Below are positions 7,392-16,873 of a stretch of 64,000 bases of DNA, piece by piece. Source of the stretch: Streptomyces akebiae (GTDB taxonomy: Bacteria; Actinomycetota; Actinomycetes; Streptomycetales; Streptomycetaceae). The DNA is taken from the NCBI RefSeq assembly GCF_019599145.1, contig NZ_CP080647.1:4340001-4404000 (forward strand), written 5' to 3'. The translations under genes were made by a program, and so were the position numbers. Numbering within the stretch: position 1 is the first letter of the stretch; every line of letters starts with the position of its first letter. Under the pieces are notes generated by a model. It was not told the DNA's origin, ran no database searches, and worked only from the letters and a program-made list of their open reading frames with translations.

Positions 7392-9157
7392 TGCTCCTGC
7401 TGGTGCTGCCGGGTCGGGGGGAAGTCTGCGGTATCCGTGGTGTGTACGGCGAGCGTCCGGTCCGGATTCAGCCGTACGACGATGTGGCGGCGCCAGGCGG
7501 TGTCGTCGCGCTCGGCGCGGTCCTCGCGCCAGTGGCAGCCGCGGGTCTCCTCGCGCAGCCGGGCGGCGGCGACCAGGACGCGGGCCACGCACAGGAGGTT
7601 GGTGGTCTCCCAGGTGTCGACGCCGGGCTCGGCCGTCTTGCCGTTCTCGGCGAGGGCGTCGCGGGCCTGGGCGTGCAGCCGGTCCAGGGCGGCCGCGGCG
7701 GTGGCCAGGGACGCCTCGGAGCGCAGTACGCCGGCGCCCTCGGTCATGGTCCGCTGGATCGCGAACCGTATCTCCGGGGCGAGCAGCGGGTGCGCGGGCT
7801 GTTCCGCGTGCGGGACGGGCTGGGGCACGCGCGCGTGGAGGCCGTTCTCGGCGTGGGCCGCGGCGATGTCGGCGACGATGCGCTCGGCGTAGACCAGGCC
7901 CTCCAGGAGGGAGTTGGAGGCGAGCCGGTTGGCGCCGTGGACCCCGGTGCAGGCGACCTCGCCGCAGGCGTACAGGCCGGGCACGGTGGTGCGGCCGTGG
8001 GAGTCGGTGCGGACGCCGCCGGAGGCGTAGTGGGCGGCCGGGGCGACCGGGATGGGCTCGGTGACCGGGTCGAGGCCGTGGGCGCGGCAGGCGGCGAGGA
8101 TCGTCGGGAAGCGGTGCTCCCACATGTGCGCGCCGAAGTGCCGGGCGTCCAGATACATGTGCTCGGCGCCCTGCTCCTGCATGCGGCGCATGATGCCCTT
8201 GGCGACGATGTCCCGGGGCGCCAGCTCGGCCAGTTCGTGCTGGCCGACCATGAAGCGGGTGCCGTCGGCGTCGACCAGGTGGGCGCCCTCGCCGCGCACG
8301 GCCTCGGAGACCAGGGGCTGCTGGCCCTCCGCGTCCGCGCCGAGGAACAGCACGGTCGGGTGGAACTGCACGAATTCGAGGTCGGAGACCTCCGCGCCCG
8401 CGCGCAGGGCGAGGGCCACACCGTCGCCCGTCGACACCGACGGGTTGGTGGTCGCCGAGAAGACCTGGCCCATACCGCCCGTCGCGAGGACGACCGCGGG
8501 GGCGTGCACGGCTCCCACGCCGTCGTGCTGGCCCTCGCCCATGACGTGCAGGGTGACTCCGGCGGTGCGGCCGTCGGCGTCCGTCAGCAGGTCCAGGACG
8601 AGCGCGTTCTCCACGGTCCGCACGCCACGCGCGCGCACGGCCTCGACGAGAGCCCGGGAGATCTCCGCGCCGGTGGCGTCGCCGCCCGCGTGGGCGATGC
8701 GACGGCGGTGGTGGCCGCCCTCGCGGGTCAGCTCCAGGCCGCCCTCCTCCGACTCGTCGAAGTGGGCGCCGGTCGCGATCAGCCGGCGTACGGCGTCGGG
8801 TCCCTCGGTGACGAGGAGCCGTACGGCCTCCTCGTCGCACAGGCCCGCGCCGGCCACCAGGGTGTCGTCCTGGTGCTGTTCGGGGGTGTCGCCCTCGCCG
8901 AGGGCCGCGGCGATGCCGCCCTGGGCCCATCGGGTGGAGCCGTCGTCGAGGCGGGCCTTGGTGACGACGACCGTGCGCAGGCCGGCGGCCTCGCAGCGCA
9001 GCGCGGCGGTGAGGCCGGCCACGCCCGAACCGACGACCACGACGTCGGCGTCGATGGACCAGCCCGGTGCGGGCGCAGGTAGGTGGGGGCGAGCGCGAAG
9101 CGCTCCCGTTCGAGGGTGGTGGTGGGCGACGGGCGGGCGTATGCCTGTGCTGGTCAC
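7388..9157 (-). CDS. nadB: L-aspartate oxidase
   Basis: FAD enzyme that oxidises L-aspartate to iminoaspartate for quinolinate synthesis. 589 residues. The FAD-binding Rossmann motif [14 protein letters not shown] begins near residue 39, and [21 protein letters not shown] follows. The active-site region [23 protein letters not shown] is intact. ATGA overlap with panC upstream and GTGA overlap with nadC downstream. nadA is not in this window. Confidence 0.95.
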   Translation of the reverse strand: MTSTGIRPPVAHHHPRTGALRARPHLPAPAPGWSIDADVVVVGSGVAGLTAALRCEAAGLRTVVVTKARLDDGSTRWAQGGIAAALGEGDTPEQHQDDTLVAGAGLCDEEAVRLLVTEGPDAVRRLIATGAHFDESEEGGLELTREGGHHRRRIAHAGGDATGAEISRALVEAVRARGVRTVENALVLDLLTDADGRTAGVTLHVMGEGQHDGVGAVHAPAVVLATGGMGQVFSATTNPSVSTGDGVALALRAGAEVSDLEFVQFHPTVLFLGADAEGQQPLVSEAVRGEGAHLVDADGTRFMVGQHELAELAPRDIVAKGIMRRMQEQGAEHMYLDARHFGAHMWEHRFPTILAACRAHGLDPVTEPIPVAPAAHYASGGVRTDSHGRTTVPGLYACGEVACTGVHGANRLASNSLLEGLVYAERIVADIAAAHAENGLHARVPQPVPHAEQPAHPLLAPEIRFAIQRTMTEGAGVLRSEASLATAAAALDRLHAQARDALAENGKTAEPGVDTWETTNLLCVARVLVAAARLREETRGCHWREDRAERDDTAWRRHIVVRLNPDRTLAVHTTDTADFPPTRQHQQEQ

Positions 9158-10146
9158 GAGGCGGCTCCGAAGGTCAGGGGGATGTTGTCGATCAGCCGGG
9201 TCGTCCCCACCCGGGCCGCGACGGCGAGGACGGCTTCGCCGGTGAAGTCGTCGGGGATGTCGGTGAAGTCGGACGGGTCGACCAGGGCCAGGTAGTCCAG
9301 GGCGATCGGCGGCTTCATGCGCAGGGCCTCGTCGAGGACCAGCCGGGCGGCGGCGCGGACGGCGGCCGGGCCGCCGGGGGCCGCCTTGGCCATGGCGTGC
9401 GCGTCGGCGGCCGCGCGGGACTCGCCGATCGCGCTCAGGGCCTCGGCACGCGCGCGCGTGGCGGGCACCTCGCGGGCGCGGGCGCGCAGCGCCTCCTGCG
9501 CGGCGTGCCGGTCGCGGCCGGCGAACAGGGCCTGGGAGAGCGCCAGGGCGGTGCGGCGCTCCTCGGTGGACAGGTACCGGTTGCGGCTGGACAGGGCCAG
9601 GCCGTCGGCCTCGCGGACCGTCGGGACGCCCACGATCTCCACGCCGAAGTTCAGGTCGCGGACCATGCGGCGGATCAGGGCGAGCTGCTGGGCGTCCTTC
9701 TGGCCGTAGAGCGCCACGTCGGGGCGGGTGAGGTGGAGCAGCTTGGCGACGACGGTGAGCATGCCGTCGAAGTGCCCGGGGCGGGAGGCGCCCTCCAGGC
9801 GTTCCCCCATGGGGCCGGCGGTGATCCGGACCTGGGGTTCGCCGCCCGGGTAGACCTCCTCCACGGACGGGGCGAACACCACGTCTGCGCCCGACTGTTC
9901 GGCGAGCTTGGCGTCGGCGTCCAGGGTGCGCGGGTAACGGTCGAGGTCCTCGCCGGCGCCGAACTGGAGGGGGTTGACGAAGACGGTCACGACGACCTCG
10001 CCCGTGCCGCCGGCGATCTCGCGCGCGGCGCGGATCAGGGTGGCGTGCCCCTCGTGCAGGGCGCCCATGGTCATCACGACGGCGCGGCGTCCCGCACGCG
10101 CGCGTGCGTGCAGTTCGTCGGCGGTGCGCAGCACGGTGATCGTCAT
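9154..10146 (-). CDS. panC: Pantothenate synthetase
   Basis: ATP-dependent condensation of pantoate with beta-alanine. 330 residues. The nucleotidyl-transferase motif MGALHEGH (HIGH-like) lies at residues ~27-34, followed by FVNPLQFG and later GQKDAQQ and the LSSRNRYLS signature. Start ATG at 10146 overlaps the stop of the DUF2520 gene (ATGA). The C-terminus overlaps the nadB start by four bases. Second gene of the operon. Confidence 0.96.
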   Translation of the reverse strand: MTITVLRTADELHARARAGRRAVVMTMGALHEGHATLIRAAREIAGGTGEVVVTVFVNPLQFGAGEDLDRYPRTLDADAKLAEQSGADVVFAPSVEEVYPGGEPQVRITAGPMGERLEGASRPGHFDGMLTVVAKLLHLTRPDVALYGQKDAQQLALIRRMVRDLNFGVEIVGVPTVREADGLALSSRNRYLSTEERRTALALSQALFAGRDRHAAQEALRARAREVPATRARAEALSAIGESRAAADAHAMAKAAPGGPAAVRAAARLVLDEALRMKPPIALDYLALVDPSDFTDIPDDFTGEAVLAVAARVGTTRLIDNIPLTFGAAS

Positions 10147-11099
10147 AGGGCGTCCCCTTCGGTCCCGTCGGTTCCGCCCGCTCCGGCGGTGCGGTCCGGG
10201 TCGCCCGCGAGCACCCCGAGCAGGTCCTCGGCCAGCTCCGGCTTCAGCAGGCCGTGGGCGAGGGCCCGGTCGGCGGTCGCGCGGGCCATCGCCAGATATC
10301 CGGCGACGGTCGCCGGGGCGTGCGCCCGCAGCTCGGCGACGTGGGCGGCGACCGTGCCCGCGTCCCCGCGCGCGACGGGGCCGGTGAGGGCCGCGTCGCC
10401 GGACCTGAGGGCGTTGTCCAGGGCGGCGCCGAGCAGCGGGCCGAGCATGCGGTCGGGGGCGGTGACCCCGGCCGTGCGCAGCAGCTCCATGGACTGGGCG
10501 ACCAGGGTCACCAGGTGGTTGGCGCCCAGGGCGAGGGCCGCGTGGTAGAGCGGGCGGTTCTCCTCGGCGATCCACTCGGGCTCGCCGCCCATCTCGATCA
10601 CCAGCGCCTCGGCGGCCATCCGCAGCTCGTCCGGGGCCGTGACCCCGAAGGAGCACCCGGCGAGCCGCTGCACGTCCACCGCGGTCCCCGTGAACGTCAT
10701 CGCGGGGTGCAGCGCCAGTGGCAGGGCCCCGGCCCGCAGCGCCGGGTCCAGCACCTTCGCGCCGTACCGCCCCGAGGTGTGCACGAGGAGTTGCCCCGGC
10801 CGTACGGATCCGGTCTCGGCGAGGCCCTCGACCAGCCCCGGCAGGGCGTCGTCGGGGACGGTCAGCAGGACCAGGTCGGCGTGGCCCAGCACATCGGCGG
10901 GGGACATCAGCGGGACGTCGGGCAGCAGCTCGGCCGCCCGCCGCCGGGAGGCGTCGGAGACACCGGACACGGCCACCGGCCGGTGACCCGCCAGCTGGAG
11001 CGACGCCGCCAGCGCGGGGCCGACCCGACCGGCGCCGACGACACCGACGGCGAGCCGCGCGGGGCGGTCCTTCGGCTCTGGTTGCTGGAATGTACTCAC
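10143..11099 (-). CDS. Rossmann-like and DUF2520 domain oxidoreductase
   Basis: 318 residues. The N-terminal NAD(P)-binding fold starts with [20 protein letters not shown] (residues ~14-33); the DUF2520 helical domain follows (HPAMTFTG near residue 136). The fold resembles F420H2:NADP and ketopantoate reductases. First gene of the panC-nadB-nadC-coaX operon, with an ATGA overlap to panC. A role as a PanE/PanG-type ketopantoate reductase is a reasonable inference from position, but is not proven by sequence. Confidence 0.88.
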   Translation of the reverse strand: MSTFQQPEPKDRPARLAVGVVGAGRVGPALAASLQLAGHRPVAVSGVSDASRRRAAELLPDVPLMSPADVLGHADLVLLTVPDDALPGLVEGLAETGSVRPGQLLVHTSGRYGAKVLDPALRAGALPLALHPAMTFTGTAVDVQRLAGCSFGVTAPDELRMAAEALVIEMGGEPEWIAEENRPLYHAALALGANHLVTLVAQSMELLRTAGVTAPDRMLGPLLGAALDNALRSGDAALTGPVARGDAGTVAAHVAELRAHAPATVAGYLAMARATADRALAHGLLKPELAEDLLGVLAGDPDRTAGAGGTDGTEGDAL

Positions 11100-11309
11100 T
11101 CGGTGGTGGCCTTCCCGTTCCAGTCCGCTCTGGGTACCGGACGATTTCTCGTCATGTTAACGCGATTGGTTCGGGCGGCGTTCGGTTGTCCACAGGCTGT
11201 GGGCGGTCGCGGGCCGTTTCCGCAGGTCGTGTTCGCGGGCCCGGACGCGAGGACGGTTCGGCTCGAAATCCGGGTGCCGGGCCGGACGGCCCGAGGGGAT
11301 GATCCCAGG
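11100..11309. promoter_or_regulatory. Divergent promoter region, DUF2520 operon / beta-eliminating lyase
   Basis: 210 bases between two divergent starts. The stretch 11130-11180 (containing TTCTCGTCATGTTAACGCGATTGG) is markedly A+T-richer than its surroundings and is the likely site of the panC-nad-coaX operon promoter. No NAD- or CoA-responsive operator is recognised. Confidence 0.45.
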
Positions 11310-12458
11310 ATGAGCGAAGCGGCGTTGAAGCGGTACGAGCGGCGGCAGGTCGCCCATCGGGCGGCCGAGCGGGTGCTGGCCCGGACGAGTGCGCTGGCGA
11401 CGGTGCGGGAGCGCCTGGCGCTGCTGGACGCGGCCGGGGACGTGTACGACCTGGACCGGACCGCCGACATGTACGGCAACGGGGTCGTCGAGACGCTGGA
11501 GGAGCGGACCGCCGCGGTGCTCGGCACGGAGGCGGCCGCGTTCTTCCCGACCGGCACGATGGCCCAGCAGGTGGCGCTGCGCTGCTGGGCGGCCCGCACC
11601 GGGAACCCGGCCGTCGCCCTGCACGCCCTCTCCCACCCCGAGATGTACGAGCGGCATGCGTTCAGCCAGGTCAGCGGGTTGCGTCCGGTGCGGCTGACGA
11701 GCGAGCCGAGGCAGCCGACCGCCGAGGAGGTACGCGGTCTCGACGAGCCCTTCGGGGCGCTGATGCTCGAACTGCCCCTCAGGGAGGCCGGCTTCCTGCT
11801 CCCCTCCTGGGAGGAGCTGGAGGAGGTCACCGGGGCGGCACGCGGGCGGGAGGCGGTGGTCCACTTCGACGGGGCCCGGCTGTGGGAGTCCACCGCTCAC
11901 TTCGGCCGCCCCGTCGACGAGATCGCGGCCCTCGCCGACAGCGTCTACGTGTCGTACTACAAGTCGCTGGGCGCCTACGGCGGCGCCGCGATCGCCGGCC
12001 CCGCCGCGCTGATCGACGAGGCGAAGGCCTGGCGGCACCGGTACGGCGGGCAGCTCTTCCAGCAGTTCCCCACCGCCCTGTCGGCCCTCGTCGGCCTGGA
12101 GCGCGAGTTGCCCCGGCTGCCGGAGTACGTCCGCCACGCGCGCGTGGTCGCCGCCGCGCTGCGCGAGGGGTTCGCCGCGGCGGGGGTGCCCTGGGCCCGG
12201 GTACACCCCGAGGAGCCCCACACCCACGAGTTCCAGGTCTGGCTGCCGTACGAGGTCGACGTGGCCGCGGAGGCCGCGGTCCGGCAGGGCGAGCAGACCG
12301 GCGCGCTGCTCTTCGCCCGCGCGTGGGACCGGGGCGGGCCGGGACTGGCCGTCACCGAGATCGAGGTGCGGGCCGCGGCGCTGGAGTGGACGGCGGACGA
12401 CGTCCACGGGGCCGTGGCGGACTTCGTGGGCCTGGTGGAGAAGGTGGCCCGCGAATAG
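11310..12458 (+). CDS. Threonine aldolase-type PLP-dependent beta-eliminating lyase
   Basis: 382 residues of the aspartate aminotransferase fold, type L-threonine aldolase/beta-eliminating lyase. The start of the core, YDLDRTADMYGNGVVETLEERTAAVLG, is followed by FFPTGTMAQQ, the substrate-side HPEMYE, the cofactor aspartate in VHFDGARLWES and the Schiff-base lysine in VYVSYYKSLGAYGG (residue ~223). Likely cleaves L-threonine or a beta-hydroxy amino acid to glycine and an aldehyde. The start ATG at 11310 follows CCAGG. Transcribed away from the panC operon; the actual substrate is unknown. Confidence 0.85.
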   Translation: MSEAALKRYERRQVAHRAAERVLARTSALATVRERLALLDAAGDVYDLDRTADMYGNGVVETLEERTAAVLGTEAAAFFPTGTMAQQVALRCWAARTGNPAVALHALSHPEMYERHAFSQVSGLRPVRLTSEPRQPTAEEVRGLDEPFGALMLELPLREAGFLLPSWEELEEVTGAARGREAVVHFDGARLWESTAHFGRPVDEIAALADSVYVSYYKSLGAYGGAAIAGPAALIDEAKAWRHRYGGQLFQQFPTALSALVGLERELPRLPEYVRHARVVAAALREGFAAAGVPWARVHPEEPHTHEFQVWLPYEVDVAAEAAVRQGEQTGALLFARAWDRGGPGLAVTEIEVRAAALEWTADDVHGAVADFVGLVEKVARE

Positions 12459-12537
12459 GGCCCGCCGGACGGGAGGGGGGCCGGGTGACGTCGGTGGTGG
12501 CGGGGGCGGTGTCAGTGGTCGGGGGGACCATGGGGCC

Positions 12538-13659
12538 ATGAGTGTGCGCATCGACATCACCGGGCTGCGGCGGGAGAAGGTGGCCGTCGCGCCCTCGCCG
12601 CTGGCCGAGCTCGGCATGGCGCTGCACGTGCTGTCGGAGCCCGGCCACCACCCGGGGCTCCAGGGCTGGGTGACGGGGGTGACCGCCCGGCTCGACGCGC
12701 ATCTCGCCGACCGGATGTCCGAGGCGGACTTCCTGTGGCGTACGTCGTTCTCGGACCTGTTCATGCCCTTCGCCGGGATCCCCGGCCGGGACACCCTCCC
12801 GGGCGCGACGCTCGCCGACGACCTCGATCTGCTGGACAAACTGACGGACGACCAGTTCGTGGACGCCGGGCTGGAGTTCGTCTGCTCCCCCGGATACGCG
12901 TACGACTCGCGGCGGCCCGGCCCGCTGGCCGATGCGGAGATGCGGCGCCGCGCCCTGGAGCTGGCGGCCGCGCGCGGGCCGCGGCAACTGCGGTTCGCCC
13001 GGCGGCTGCTGGCGGACCCGCCCGGTGTGCGGGCCTGGCTGCGGCAGTTCCTGGAGGACTGCGACGCAGCCTTCTTCGCGGAGACCTGGTCGCGGCTGTG
13101 CCACCCGCTCGCTTCGGACGCCCGCCACAAGAGCGAGCTGCTGCGGCACAAGGGGCTCGCCGAGGCGTTGGGTGCCGTGTCGCCCTCACTGACCCTGGAC
13201 GGCGTGGGCGGGGCGGCGGGGCGGATCGTGGTGGACAAGCTGATCGAGGGCCGTACGCACACGGGTGACGGCGGCCTGCTGCTCGTGCCGACCAGCCTGG
13301 GCCGGCCCCATCTCACCGTCCTGCACCGGTTCGGCTGGCAGCCGGTGATCCAGTACCCCGTGAGCGCGGCCGAGCCCGCCGCCCCGCTCACGGTCGAGCA
13401 GCTCGCCCTGCGCATGACGGCGCTGGCCCACCCCGTCCGTATGCGCCTGTGCCGCAATCTGGCCCGCAGCGCGAACACCACGGGAGAGCTGGCCCAGATG
13501 CTGGGGATGACCCCGCCGGAGATATCCCGGCACCTGGCCGTCCTCAAGAAGGCGGGCCTCCTGACGACGCGCCGCCGGGGCCGGTACGTGCTCCACCAGC
13601 TGGACGTGGCGGTGGTGGCCCGGCTGGGGAGCGACTTCCTGGAGGGGCTGCTCAGGTGA
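12538..13659 (+). CDS. ArsR-type winged-helix regulator with DUF5937 domain
   Basis: 373 residues. The long N-terminal region (1-270) is the DUF5937 type found in actinobacterial regulators. The C-terminal winged helix contains HPVRMRLCRNLARSANTTGELAQMLGMTPPEISRHLAVLKKAGLL with recognition helix PPEISRHLAVL. No metal-binding CxC of classical ArsR sensors is visible. Start ATG at 12538, 79 bases after the lyase gene on the same strand. Convergent with the response regulator gene. Ligand and target unknown. Confidence 0.85.
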   Translation: MSVRIDITGLRREKVAVAPSPLAELGMALHVLSEPGHHPGLQGWVTGVTARLDAHLADRMSEADFLWRTSFSDLFMPFAGIPGRDTLPGATLADDLDLLDKLTDDQFVDAGLEFVCSPGYAYDSRRPGPLADAEMRRRALELAAARGPRQLRFARRLLADPPGVRAWLRQFLEDCDAAFFAETWSRLCHPLASDARHKSELLRHKGLAEALGAVSPSLTLDGVGGAAGRIVVDKLIEGRTHTGDGGLLLVPTSLGRPHLTVLHRFGWQPVIQYPVSAAEPAAPLTVEQLALRMTALAHPVRMRLCRNLARSANTTGELAQMLGMTPPEISRHLAVLKKAGLLTTRRRGRYVLHQLDVAVVARLGSDFLEGLLR

Positions 13660-13731
13660 CCGGCCGAGCCGGTCGTGCCGTACGCCGACCGCCTCGGCGC
13701 ACGCGGACCACCTCAGCCGTGCCCGCCTGCC

Positions 13732-14403
13732 TCAGCCGTGCCCGCCCGCCCGCACCAGCCCGGTCTCGTACGCCAGGACGACCACCTGGACGCGGTCCCG
13801 TAGGCCCAGCTTGGTGAGGATGCGGCCGACGTGGGTCTTCACCGTGGCCTCGGAGAGGACGAGGCGGGCGGCGATCTCGCCGTTGGAGAGGCCCTGGGCG
13901 ACGAGGATCATGACCTCGCGCTCGCGTTCCGTGAGGCGCTCCAGCTCCTTGTGCTTGGGTTCCGTGCCGGTGCTCGGGAGCATCGGGGCGAACCGGTCTA
14001 GCAGGCGCCGCGTGGTGGAGGGCGCGACGACGGCGTCGCCGCTGTGCACGGCACGGATCGCGGCGAGCAGTTCGCCGGGCGGCACGTCCTTGAGCATGAA
14101 GCCGGAGGCGCCCGCCTTCAGCCCGGAGAAGGCGTACTCGTCGAGATCGAAGGTCGTCAGGATGAGCACCTTGGGCGGGTCGGGCTCCGCGCAGATACGG
14201 CGGGTGGCCTCGACCCCGTCCAGCTTGGGCATCCGGACGTCCATGAGGACCACGTCCACCTCGGTCGACCGTACGACCTGGAGGGCCTCGACGCCGTCGC
14301 CCGCCTCCGCCACGACCTCCATGTCCGGCTGGGCCGCCAGCACCATCCGGAACCCGGTGCGCAGCAGCACCTGGTCGTCGACGAGCATTACGCGGATCGC
14401 CAT
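13732..14403 (-). CDS. NarL/LuxR-family two-component response regulator
   Basis: 223 residues. The receiver domain has acidic pocket DD at residues 9-10, phospho-acceptor Asp in VVLMDVRMP (residue ~54), Thr in ILTTFD and Lys in FMLKDVPPGE (~104). The C-terminal LuxR HTH is LTEREREVMILVAQGLSNGEIAARLVLSEATVKTHVGRILTKLG. Start ATG at 14403. Its partner histidine kinase gene lies just upstream on the same strand, separated by a 136-base tandem-repeat spacer. The stimulus is unknown. Confidence 0.95.
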   Translation of the reverse strand: MAIRVMLVDDQVLLRTGFRMVLAAQPDMEVVAEAGDGVEALQVVRSTEVDVVLMDVRMPKLDGVEATRRICAEPDPPKVLILTTFDLDEYAFSGLKAGASGFMLKDVPPGELLAAIRAVHSGDAVVAPSTTRRLLDRFAPMLPSTGTEPKHKELERLTEREREVMILVAQGLSNGEIAARLVLSEATVKTHVGRILTKLGLRDRVQVVVLAYETGLVRAGGHG

Positions 14404-14419
14404 CGGGTCCTCTTCCGTC

Positions 14420-14520
14420 CACAGATCAGATGTCGGATGTCAGATACACAAGTTCGGATGTCACAGGTCAGGTGTCACAGATCGGATGTCACAGGCCGGA
14501 TGTCGGCGTCCACAGGTGTC
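14420..14520. repeat. Degenerate ~14-bp tandem repeat between kinase and regulator genes
   Basis: The spacer consists of imperfect copies of CGGATGTCACAGRT in direct array, at least five recognisable (for example CGGATGTCACAGGT, CAGGTGTCACAGAT, CGGATGTCACAGGC). It lies within the predicted kinase-regulator transcript, between the kinase stop (14540) and the regulator start (14403). It could be a slippage-derived spacer or a set of binding sites. Confidence 0.8.
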
Positions 14521-14539
14521 AGTCGCCGGCACGACCGTG

Positions 14540-15742
14540 TCAGTGCGCGGGTTTCAGGGGCAGCAGGGCGCTGATCCGGAAGCCGCCGCCGGGGCGGGGG
14601 CCCGCGTCCAGCGTGCCGCCGACCATACCGACGCGCTCACGCATCCCGATGAGGCCGTGCCCCTGGCCGTCGACGCCGCCCTCCTCGTACAGCTCGTGGG
14701 GCGCGCCCTTGCCGTCGTCCTCGACGAGCAGACCGAGGCCGTCGTCGAAGTAGACCAGCCGGACACTCGCACCGGCGTTCGGTCCGCCGTGTTTGCGGGT
14801 GTTGGTGAGGGCCTCCTGGACGATGCGGTACGCCGTCAGCTCCACCCCGCTGGGCAGCGGACGCGGGGTGCCCTCGATCTTGAAGTCGACGGGCAGTCCG
14901 GCCACCCGGCACTGTTCGACCAGGTCGTCGATCTGGTCGACGTCGGGCTGCGGGACGTACTCGCCGACCTCCTTGTGCTCACCGGTACGCAGCACGCCCA
15001 GCAGGCGACGCATCTCGGCGAGCGCCTGCCGGCCGGTGGAGGAGATCGTCTCCAGGGCCTTCTTCGCCTGGTCCGGGGCCGCGTCGAGGACGTACGCGGC
15101 ACCGTCGGCCTGGACGACCATCACGGACACGTTGTGCGCGACCACGTCGTGCAGTTCACGGGCGATCCGGGCGCGCTCGGCGGCGACCGCGACCTTGGCC
15201 TGCGCCTCGCGCTCCTTCTCCAGGCGGGCCGCGCGCTCCTCCAGCTGCGCGAAGTACGCGCGACGGGTGCGCAACGAGTCGCCGAGCACCCAGGCCAGGG
15301 CGAAGGGCACGGTCAGGAACAGCGCGAGCACCGCGTTGCCCATCGTGCTCGTGTCGTCCTCGGTCCAGCGCAGCTGTCCCAGCGACGCCGCGCACAGGCC
15401 GCCGCCCAGGGCGAACCAGGAGGCCCAGCGGGCGCCGTTCGCCGCGACCGTGTAGATGACCACGAGCATCGCGAAGTCGGCCGGGATTCTCGGCACGTCG
15501 AGGATCAGCTGCGCGATGCCCGCCGCGGCGGCCAGCATCAGCATCTTCTCGGGCATACGGCGCCGCAGGGCGATCGACAGACAGAGCACGAGCGTGATCA
15601 CCACGAACGCGGTCTCGTTCATGTCGCTCGCGTAGTCCGGGTCGATCGCTCCGCCGGCCAGGGTCACCCCGAGCAGGACGACGGCCCAGAAGCTGTCGAC
15701 CCATGTCGGGTGTCGGCGGAGGAAGTCATAGAGGCGCTGCAC
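14540..15742 (-). CDS. Sensor histidine kinase (HisKA_3 / DesK type)
   Basis: 400 residues. Membrane segments occupy roughly residues 15-140 (WAVVLLGVTLAGG, FVVITLVLCLSIAL, FAMLVVIYTVAANGA, GNAVLALFLTVPFALAWVLG). A coiled linker leads to HisKA_3 with the phospho-acceptor His in ERARIARELHDVVAHNVSVM, then an HATPase domain with the N box EALTNTRKHGG and G boxes DDGKGAP and GHGLIGMRERV. The GTG at 15742 is preferred to an upstream ATG at 15775. Works with the response regulator at 13732-14403. Confidence 0.93.
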   Translation of the reverse strand: MQRLYDFLRRHPTWVDSFWAVVLLGVTLAGGAIDPDYASDMNETAFVVITLVLCLSIALRRRMPEKMLMLAAAAGIAQLILDVPRIPADFAMLVVIYTVAANGARWASWFALGGGLCAASLGQLRWTEDDTSTMGNAVLALFLTVPFALAWVLGDSLRTRRAYFAQLEERAARLEKEREAQAKVAVAAERARIARELHDVVAHNVSVMVVQADGAAYVLDAAPDQAKKALETISSTGRQALAEMRRLLGVLRTGEHKEVGEYVPQPDVDQIDDLVEQCRVAGLPVDFKIEGTPRPLPSGVELTAYRIVQEALTNTRKHGGPNAGASVRLVYFDDGLGLLVEDDGKGAPHELYEEGGVDGQGHGLIGMRERVGMVGGTLDAGPRPGGGFRISALLPLKPAH

Positions 15743-15857
15743 GTAACCCAGCGTAGGGAAGCGGGCGGTGTGCACGGGTCAACCGGAGGGCCGATCCATG
15801 ACTGGGGCATGTACTCCCCAAGGTGGAGGCGGCGTTAGCCGTTCCGCTTAGCCTGAC

Positions 15858-16841
15858 GTGATGACGCGCTCCTGGCTCACCGCGGCCCAGGAGGCCCTCT
15901 ACGGGCCCCACGGCTTCTACCTGCGTCCGGAAGGGCCCGCCGGGCACTTCCGGACCTCCGTGCACGCCTCGCCCCTCTACGCGGCCGCCGTGGCGCGGCT
16001 GCTGTGCCGGGTGGACGAGGCGTTGGGGCGGCCCGGCGAGCTGGCCTTCGTGGACCTGGGGGCCGGGCACGGCGAGCTGGTGGGCGGGGTCGTGGACGCG
16101 CTCCCCGCCGAGGTGTCGTCCCGCACGCGCGCGTACGCCGTCGAACTGGCCGACCGGCCCCCGGGGCTCGATCACCGCATCGAGTGGGTCGCCGAGCCGC
16201 CGAAGGGGGTCTCGGGGCTGCTGTTCGCCAACGAATGGCTGGACAACGTGCCCGTGGAGGTCGTCGAGGTGGACGCGGCGGGCGTGGCACGGCTGGTGCT
16301 CGTACGGGAGGACGGCGCCGAGGCGCTCGGGGCGCCCGTCGGCGGGGCCGAGGCCGAGTGGCTGGACCGGTGGTGGCCACTCGCCCCGCGGGAGGGGCTG
16401 CGGGCAGAGGTCGGGCTGCCCCGGGACCGGGCGTGGGCCGCCGCCGTCGCGGGCGTCGGGCGGGGGCTCGCCGTCGCCGTCGACTACGCGCACCTCGCCG
16501 GCTCCCGGCCCCCCTTCGGGACGCTCACCGGGTTCCGGGACGGACGGGAGACGACGCCGGTCCCGGACGGGTCGTGCGACATCACCGCGCATGTGGCACT
16601 GGACGCGTGCGCGCTGCCGGGGGCCCGGCTGCTCACCCAGCGGGAGGCCCTGCGCGCCCTCGGGGTCACCGGCGGCCGTCCACCGCTCTCCCTGGCGACC
16701 ACCGACCCGGCGGCGTACGTACGGGCCCTCGCGGGCGCGGGCGAGGCCGCCGAGCTGACCGCTCCGGGCGGCCTGGGCGACTTCGGCTGGCTGCTGCAGC
16801 CGGTCGGGATCCCGGACCCGCTCGCCCAGGACACCCTCTAA
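15858..16841 (+). CDS. SAM-dependent methyltransferase of the MidA/NDUFAF7 family
   Basis: 327 residues. The SAM-binding motif [18 protein letters not shown] lies at residues ~62-79. [14 protein letters not shown] corresponds to the family's HEFFDxLPVH segment, and VAVDYAHL and [11 protein letters not shown] match the DYGH and DLTADVDF segments of NDUFAF7. The family's known member dimethylates an arginine in the NuoD-equivalent subunit of mitochondrial complex I. This gene is convergent with nuoD2, 32 bases away. Start GTG at 15858 (GTG ATG ACG); ATG at 15861 is equivalent. Assignment to the family is from motif order seen by eye. Confidence 0.82.
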   Translation: MMTRSWLTAAQEALYGPHGFYLRPEGPAGHFRTSVHASPLYAAAVARLLCRVDEALGRPGELAFVDLGAGHGELVGGVVDALPAEVSSRTRAYAVELADRPPGLDHRIEWVAEPPKGVSGLLFANEWLDNVPVEVVEVDAAGVARLVLVREDGAEALGAPVGGAEAEWLDRWWPLAPREGLRAEVGLPRDRAWAAAVAGVGRGLAVAVDYAHLAGSRPPFGTLTGFRDGRETTPVPDGSCDITAHVALDACALPGARLLTQREALRALGVTGGRPPLSLATTDPAAYVRALAGAGEAAELTAPGGLGDFGWLLQPVGIPDPLAQDTL

Positions 16842-16846
16842 GGCAA

Positions 16847-16870
16847 GGGCCTGGGACCTGCCCAGGGCCC
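16847..16870. terminator. Possible bidirectional terminator between methyltransferase and nuoD2
   Basis: GGGCCTGGG and CCCAGGGCCC form an imperfect stem with a short loop in the 32-base space between two converging stop codons. No T tract on either side, so activity is uncertain. Confidence 0.4.
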
Positions 16871-16873
16871 GCC

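Noticed and set aside
5649..7892. Long plus-strand frame opposite coaX, nadC and nadB
   Set aside because: Crosses three certain genes antisense and has the Val/Gly/Asp-rich composition typical of shadow frames.
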